A DNA stretch of 9,978 nucleotides from Spirochaetia bacterium (GTDB lineage Bacteria; Spirochaetota; UBA4802; UBA5550), in the NCBI GenBank assembly GCA_031289575.1, contig JAITPE010000046.1, positions 1 to 9,978 on the forward strand. Reading direction: 5' to 3'. The notes beneath the pieces were generated by a model. That model was not told where the DNA came from and searched no databases. It worked only from the letters and a program-made list of their open reading frames with translations. How positions within the stretch are numbered: position 1 is the first letter of the stretch; every line of letters begins with the position of its first letter. The position numbers and the translations under genes are program-made. Below, in pieces: positions 6,052-9,978 of this stretch.

Positions 6052-8324
6052 TCTTCCATGTTATCTATGGCATAGTGTTTTCCGGTTTTCTTGATGATTT
6101 TCTTTTTTCTAAGCCAGGCGACTCCGCTGTTTACGCTATCCTTGAGCCTGCCTTGAATTGTCATTCCCTCGGAATCAATGAGTTCCCTTGCTGCCGGCTC
6201 AAGATTTTTCTTGGGAATAAAATTCTTGTTTTTGAGAAAGACCTTTGCCATAAGAATGTGGGAATAGCAGGGCTTATCGCTTTTAAACAGAGCCTCGAGC
6301 GCGGGCAGTATTTCATTCGAGCTTGTATCCTCTTTGGTGAACTCTGAAAGAAATATGAAATCGGAAAACCGGTGAATCATTCCGCCCTTCAAATGTTTCC
6401 TCAATGGAAAAAGACCGGCCTCCGGGAAATCGTTGTTTGTTCTTGCGATTGAAATGGGCGACAGCATTATTTCAACCGACTGGTTCAGCATGCTGTTTTT
6501 TATTGTCTGGAGAAAGGCTCCGGGAATTTTCATGATGTCATACGACCTGTAGAGTAAAAGCGGAACCCCGTTCTCTATCATCGTTGAAAGATAGGCCAAA
6601 AAAAGGCCGCGGTACAGCGGATTGCGGTACTTCTTATCATCGAATATAAATCCGCCGGCAAACTTTATGAAAGAAGCCTCGAACCTGCCCGACAACGAAT
6701 CCCCGGTAACCATAAAACGGGGCAGCGGCATTTTTATTTTCCGTATGCTCCTAAGCGCCGGAATAAAATCAAACAGGCTCCTGTTGCCTATAACGTAAAT
6801 GATGTTTCCCAAATCGCAGAAAGACTTCAACTGACTAATGTTTCCCTCAATGGACATCCTTTTTCTTTTAAACGGAAAATCGGCAAAAAAACGCCCAAGC
6901 GAAATAAGAAGCATGAATATGCCCGCTGCCGGCCCGTTGTAGTTGTCGGCTAAAGAGCTCAAATACATTTCGAGCAGCGGCTCAATGTTTTTGTTAGACG
7001 GAGCGTTTATAATCCGTTCGAGCAGAAGTTTCTCTCTGTGGTTTCCGGGACTTTCGTTAAGAAGAGCGCTGTACGCCTTGAGTTTATCAAGAAGAATATT
7101 TTCATTTGTGAGAACGCCGCCCGGCTCAAAGAGACTGCCGGTAACTCGCGCTATTATGAAATGCCTAAAGAGCCTTCCCTTGACTTTCTCCAATCCTTTT
7201 TTCTTTTCGGTGATGTGAATCTTTGTCTGCCTGTATATCTCTTCGTATCTCACCGGATTCTTTATGGTTTCTATGAGAAGAGTTGGATCCTTCTTGTTTA
7301 AAAGTACCTCGTAAAGCGACCTGTAAACAGGAACAGAAATATCGTTGGCGTTCGCTATTTCGATCAGCGGCTCAATCGCGTACGCACCTTCGGCTAAGTA
7401 GTTGAACTTCTCGCTCATCTTTTCAATTACAGCCTTTGGGTTAAAGCGCAAAAGTATGCGGTCCATAAGGCGCACCTTGCTGCCCTTCTCCATGATTTGT
7501 CCGGCTATGTCCTGCCCAAATCTGCGGTTTCTGCTGTGCCGGCTGAGCGCGGTTGCGACAAGATCGCCCAGTCCGGAAATATCAACCATCGTTTCGTCCT
7601 TGGCCTTGAAGTAACGCCCCAGGCGTATCATCTCCTTCATGGCCTCGGCTATGAGCGCGCCCGCCAAATTATCTCCGCAGCCGGGAAGCATTGCTATAAT
7701 GCCGGCCGCGATCGCGGCCGGATTTTTCAGCGTTCCGCCGACTTCAACTCCTATAATGTCATCGCTCTCCCGGCATTGCAAAAAGGGCGCGGTGAGTATA
7801 AGGCAGAAGAGTTTTCTGTTTGGAACATAGCGGCCGGCCACATTGAGGCAGGTATGGAAATTTTTTGACACCTCCTCGGCGTGGCTTGGGCCCGATATGG
7901 CCACAACACGGCCGCGGAGTTTTGGTATAAATTTTTCGATGGTCTGGGATATGGTTAAAACCTGATCCTGTATTTTGCAGAATCCTTTGGTGAGAAATCC
8001 AAGACATGTTTTTTCTGTAACATAGCGGTTTATCTTCATCGCGGTTTCCGGAAGCGCCTTTGACGGAGTAGCTATGATGATGACATCGGTATTAAAACAT
8101 GCCTCTTTGATGCTGCCCGTTGCCGTTACCTGCGGATGAAGAGAGACCCCGGGCAGAAATTCGGTATTCTCATGATAATGATTTATTGATGATACTACAT
8201 TTTTTTCGTACGCCCAAATCTTGACGGAGATTGCCGGATGAGCATTCGCAATGACATTACCTATAGTAGTTCCCCACGAGCCTGCGCCTATAACAGAAAC
8301 TGCCTTTATGCTCTCAGCATTCAT
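6024..8324 (-). CDS. gpsA: Glycerol-3-phosphate dehydrogenase (GpsA) fused to a degenerate PlsB-like acyltransferase region
   Basis: Residues 1 to ~360 are GpsA, which makes sn-glycerol-3-phosphate from dihydroxyacetone phosphate with NAD(P)H. The nucleotide loop is VIGAGSWGTT (11-20). FLTKGF (110-115), ISGPSHAEE (143-151), EVGGTLKNPAAIAAG (194-208, catalytic-type K200), N219, GLGDLVAT (251-258) and SRNRRFG (264-270) are all present. GpsA is normally 320-350 residues; here ~400 more follow. From about 385 the sequence lines up by eye with PlsB-type acyltransferases: YVIGNRSLFDF at 510-520 against the HX4D block (H/N-RS-xxD), KFAGGFIFDD at 554-563 against RxGAFFIRR, then NPLYRGLFLAYLSTMIENG at 568-586, and a strand with P623 like PlsB block IV. 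The catalytic His is N514, the arginines of block II are absent, and EGGRSR is replaced by LYRSYD (591-596), so acyl transfer is unlikely. The tail (730-766) resembles a winged helix. The gene starts 9 bases after the rpoD stop, with only a weak TAGG ahead of the ATG, which suggests re-initiation. GpsA certain; PlsB-like assignment moderate. Confidence 0.88.
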   Translation of the reverse strand: MNAESIKAVSVIGAGSWGTTIGNVIANAHPAISVKIWAYEKNVVSSINHYHENTEFLPGVSLHPQVTATGSIKEACFNTDVIIIATPSKALPETAMKINRYVTEKTCLGFLTKGFCKIQDQVLTISQTIEKFIPKLRGRVVAISGPSHAEEVSKNFHTCLNVAGRYVPNRKLFCLILTAPFLQCRESDDIIGVEVGGTLKNPAAIAAGIIAMLPGCGDNLAGALIAEAMKEMIRLGRYFKAKDETMVDISGLGDLVATALSRHSRNRRFGQDIAGQIMEKGSKVRLMDRILLRFNPKAVIEKMSEKFNYLAEGAYAIEPLIEIANANDISVPVYRSLYEVLLNKKDPTLLIETIKNPVRYEEIYRQTKIHITEKKKGLEKVKGRLFRHFIIARVTGSLFEPGGVLTNENILLDKLKAYSALLNESPGNHREKLLLERIINAPSNKNIEPLLEMYLSSLADNYNGPAAGIFMLLISLGRFFADFPFKRKRMSIEGNISQLKSFCDLGNIIYVIGNRSLFDFIPALRSIRKIKMPLPRFMVTGDSLSGRFEASFIKFAGGFIFDDKKYRNPLYRGLFLAYLSTMIENGVPLLLYRSYDIMKIPGAFLQTIKNSMLNQSVEIMLSPISIARTNNDFPEAGLFPLRKHLKGGMIHRFSDFIFLSEFTKEDTSSNEILPALEALFKSDKPCYSHILMAKVFLKNKNFIPKKNLEPAARELIDSEGMTIQGRLKDSVNSGVAWLRKKKIIKKTGKHYAIDNMEEIKRLADLF
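7702..7721. repeat. 20-bp perfect GC-rich palindrome inside gpsA
   Basis: CCGGCCGCGATCGCGGCCGG is its own reverse complement and can fold as an 8-bp GC stem with a GATC loop. On the plus strand it is followed by ATTTTT, giving a terminator-like shape antisense to gpsA. It encodes P-A-A-I-A-A-G of the conserved GpsA block, and the symmetric codons GCC GCG ATC GCG GCC account for most of it. A role in stopping read-through from the convergent plus-strand cluster is possible, but it lies 1.7 kb past that cluster. Confidence 0.6.
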
Positions 8325-8333
8325 GACAGAGGC

Positions 8334-9978
8334 CTACATATAATCAAGGTAATCCTTAAGCTTCCTTGCCCGTGTAGGATGCCTGAGACGCCTCAAGGCC
8401 TTTGCCTCAATCTGCCGTATGCGCTCGCGCGTAACCTTGAAGACATAGCCCACCTCCTCAAGCGTATGGGAATAGCCGTCGTCAAGGCCGAAGCGCATTC
8501 TTATAACCTTCTGTTCGCGGGCCGGAAGCGTGCTCAACACCGAGGATATTTGCTCATGGAGCAGCCTGTAGGCGGCCGTGTTGACAGGAGAATCGACCTC
8601 CTTATCTTCAATGAAATCGCCCAGCAGAGAATCCTCCTCTTCGCCTACAGGCGTCTCAAGGGATATAGGCTCGCGCGCTACGTTCTTGACGGCCTTGACC
8701 TTGGTCATGGGCCAGCCGAGCCTGTCGGCGAGTTCCTCGTGGTTCGGCTCGCGTCCGAACTCCTGCTGAAAAAGGCGGGTTTCCCGCATTACCTTGTTTA
8801 TCTGCTCTATCATGTGCACAGGCACGCGGATGGTTCTGGCCTGGTCCGAGATTGCCCGCGTAATGGCCTGGCGTATCCACCATGTGGCGTATGTGGAAAA
8901 CTTGTAGCCCTTGCGGTACTCAAATTTATCAACAGCCTTTATGAGGCCGATATTGCCTTCCTGAATCAAATCGAAGAAGTGCATTCCGCGGTTCGCGTAC
9001 TTTTTGGCTATTGACACCACAAGGCGCAGATTGGCGTTGATGAGTTCCTTCTTGGCGATAAATATTTTTCTCTGTCCCTGCGATATTTGCTTGCCCCACT
9101 CAAGGATGTCTTCCGCGTCTGCGGAAGCCTCCTGCTCAATACGGCGTATCTTGCGTTCATTGTTGCGGATGTCCTTTACTATATTCAGAAGTTCATCCGA
9201 AGATGATATTTTTGTGCTCTTGAGGGCCTTTTTTACGTTTTCTTTTTTCTCAATCTTGCGGGCATAATGCTTGAGTTCCTTTATGTCAAGGCCGCACCGG
9301 TCTTCAATGTTGTTGAAAAACTTATGCGTTTCTGTGATGCGGCTTACCATTGATTGTATCTTTTGCGAGAGCTTTGTTATTTCGTTCTCATTGATTCCCA
9401 TGTCATCAATGGCCTGTCTTATTTTTTGATGAGATTCTTTTATTTTAGCCTGAGCGTCCTCGGCATCCTTTGAGCCCTCGGCGGCTTTCTTTAACTTAGA
9501 TGCGTAGCTGAGAATCTTCTTGTCCTCTTCAACGATAATCTTCATCTTCGAGTCATAGCGTTTTTTAAGCTCTCCCATGTCTACCGAAGAAAAATAATAC
9601 AGCCTGTTGACCTTGAGCACATCCGTGAGTTTAAGCTTGCCGTCTTTTACCTTGGCGTGGTTGCGTATTAGTTCATTGGCAAGCAGCGCCGAACCGAGTA
9701 CCGACTTCTCAATCAGAATTTCTCCGTCCTCTATACGCTTGGCCAGATCGACCTCTTCATCGCCCGAAAGAAGAGATGCCCTGCCGATTTCCTTCAGGTA
9801 CAATCGTATAGGATCATCCACATAAGATGAATCCTCGCCCACCGCGGCGGCCTTTTTGCCGGCCTTCTTTTTCGGCGCGATCTGGGCCGGAGACTGTTCC
9901 TTTCTTATGCTCTCCTCAACAATTTCTATGCCGAGCTGATTGAGGAGTATGAAAATATCATCAATCTTATCGGAGTTG
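8334..9978 (-). CDS. rpoD: Primary sigma factor RpoD (N-terminus cut by window edge)
   Basis: RpoD directs RNA polymerase core to the -35/-10 promoters of housekeeping genes. The frame runs off the right edge: 45 residues are open upstream of the GTG at 9842 and resemble sigma-70 region 1.1 ([19 protein letters not shown]) followed by a basic linker ([10 protein letters not shown]), so 9842 is not the true start. Counting from that GTG, region 1.2 is [16 protein letters not shown] at 10-25. Residues ~43-250 are a charged, helical non-conserved region. Region 2 spans ~260-335 with [34 protein letters not shown] and [17 protein letters not shown], which bind core and the -10 element. Region 3 follows ([29 protein letters not shown]). 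Region 4.2 is at ~459-485, with the helix-turn-helix [17 protein letters not shown] for the -35 element. The end [15 protein letters not shown] matches the usual short tail. All core motifs are intact. The stop lies 9 bases before gpsA. Confidence 0.97.
   Translation of the reverse strand, partial: NSDKIDDIFILLNQLGIEIVEESIRKEQSPAQIAPKKKAGKKAAAVGEDSSYVDDPIRLYLKEIGRASLLSGDEEVDLAKRIEDGEILIEKSVLGSALLANELIRNHAKVKDGKLKLTDVLKVNRLYYFSSVDMGELKKRYDSKMKIIVEEDKKILSYASKLKKAAEGSKDAEDAQAKIKESHQKIRQAIDDMGINENEITKLSQKIQSMVSRITETHKFFNNIEDRCGLDIKELKHYARKIEKKENVKKALKSTKISSSDELLNIVKDIRNNERKIRRIEQEASADAEDILEWGKQISQGQRKIFIAKKELINANLRLVVSIAKKYANRGMHFFDLIQEGNIGLIKAVDKFEYRKGYKFSTYATWWIRQAITRAISDQARTIRVPVHMIEQINKVMRETRLFQQEFGREPNHEELADRLGWPMTKVKAVKNVAREPISLETPVGEEEDSLLGDFIEDKEVDSPVNTAAYRLLHEQISSVLSTLPAREQKVIRMRFGLDDGYSHTLEEVGYVFKVTRERIRQIEAKALRRLRHPTRARKLKDYLDYM

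Noticed and set aside
8238..9014. 258-residue plus-strand frame over the gpsA/rpoD junction
   Set aside because: It lies opposite strongly conserved RpoD regions and is explained by their codon pattern.
9843..9978. A separate small gene or promoter region upstream of the GTG at 9842
   Set aside because: The rpoD frame continues open to the edge with region 1.1-like sequence, so this is the N-terminal part of RpoD.

Overview
The window is about 10 kb of tightly packed chromosomal genes from a diderm (Gram-negative-type) bacterium of moderate GC content. No mobile elements, CRISPR array or RNA genes were seen. The diderm reading rests on a GspM/GspN pair of a type II secretion system. The deep phylum is not certain. 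The RpoD sequence and the GspN type would fit a spirochaete or another deep-branching diderm phylum, but this is a lean and not a demonstration.

Left block, plus strand (1-6013): the end of a gspM-like gene, gspN, a two-domain IspH-UbiA-like gene, aroE, folC and an unrecognised 296-residue gene. Neighbouring genes overlap by 1 to 26 bases or lie 7 bases apart, so they are probably one transcript whose promoter is outside the window. Together they cover a type II secretion inner-membrane platform, the last step of isoprenoid precursor synthesis by the MEP route, a membrane prenyltransferase-like domain, a shikimate step and folate polyglutamylation. The isoprenoid and chorismate branches meet in prenylated quinones, which may explain a UbiA-like domain here.

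Right block, minus strand (6024-9978): rpoD (primary sigma factor, entering from the right edge) is followed after 9 bases by an unusual gene. Its product is a complete-looking GpsA (glycerol-3-phosphate dehydrogenase) fused to a C-terminal region that lines up by eye with PlsB-type glycerol-3-phosphate acyltransferases but has lost the catalytic His and the EGGRSR motif. The two blocks converge with only 10 bases between stop codons.

The most notable points are the GpsA/pseudo-PlsB fusion, the IspH/UbiA-like fusion with altered metal-binding motifs, and a perfect 18-bp inverted repeat with a one-base centre (37 bp) inside the unknown gene. No gene-free stretch exceeds 10 bases.
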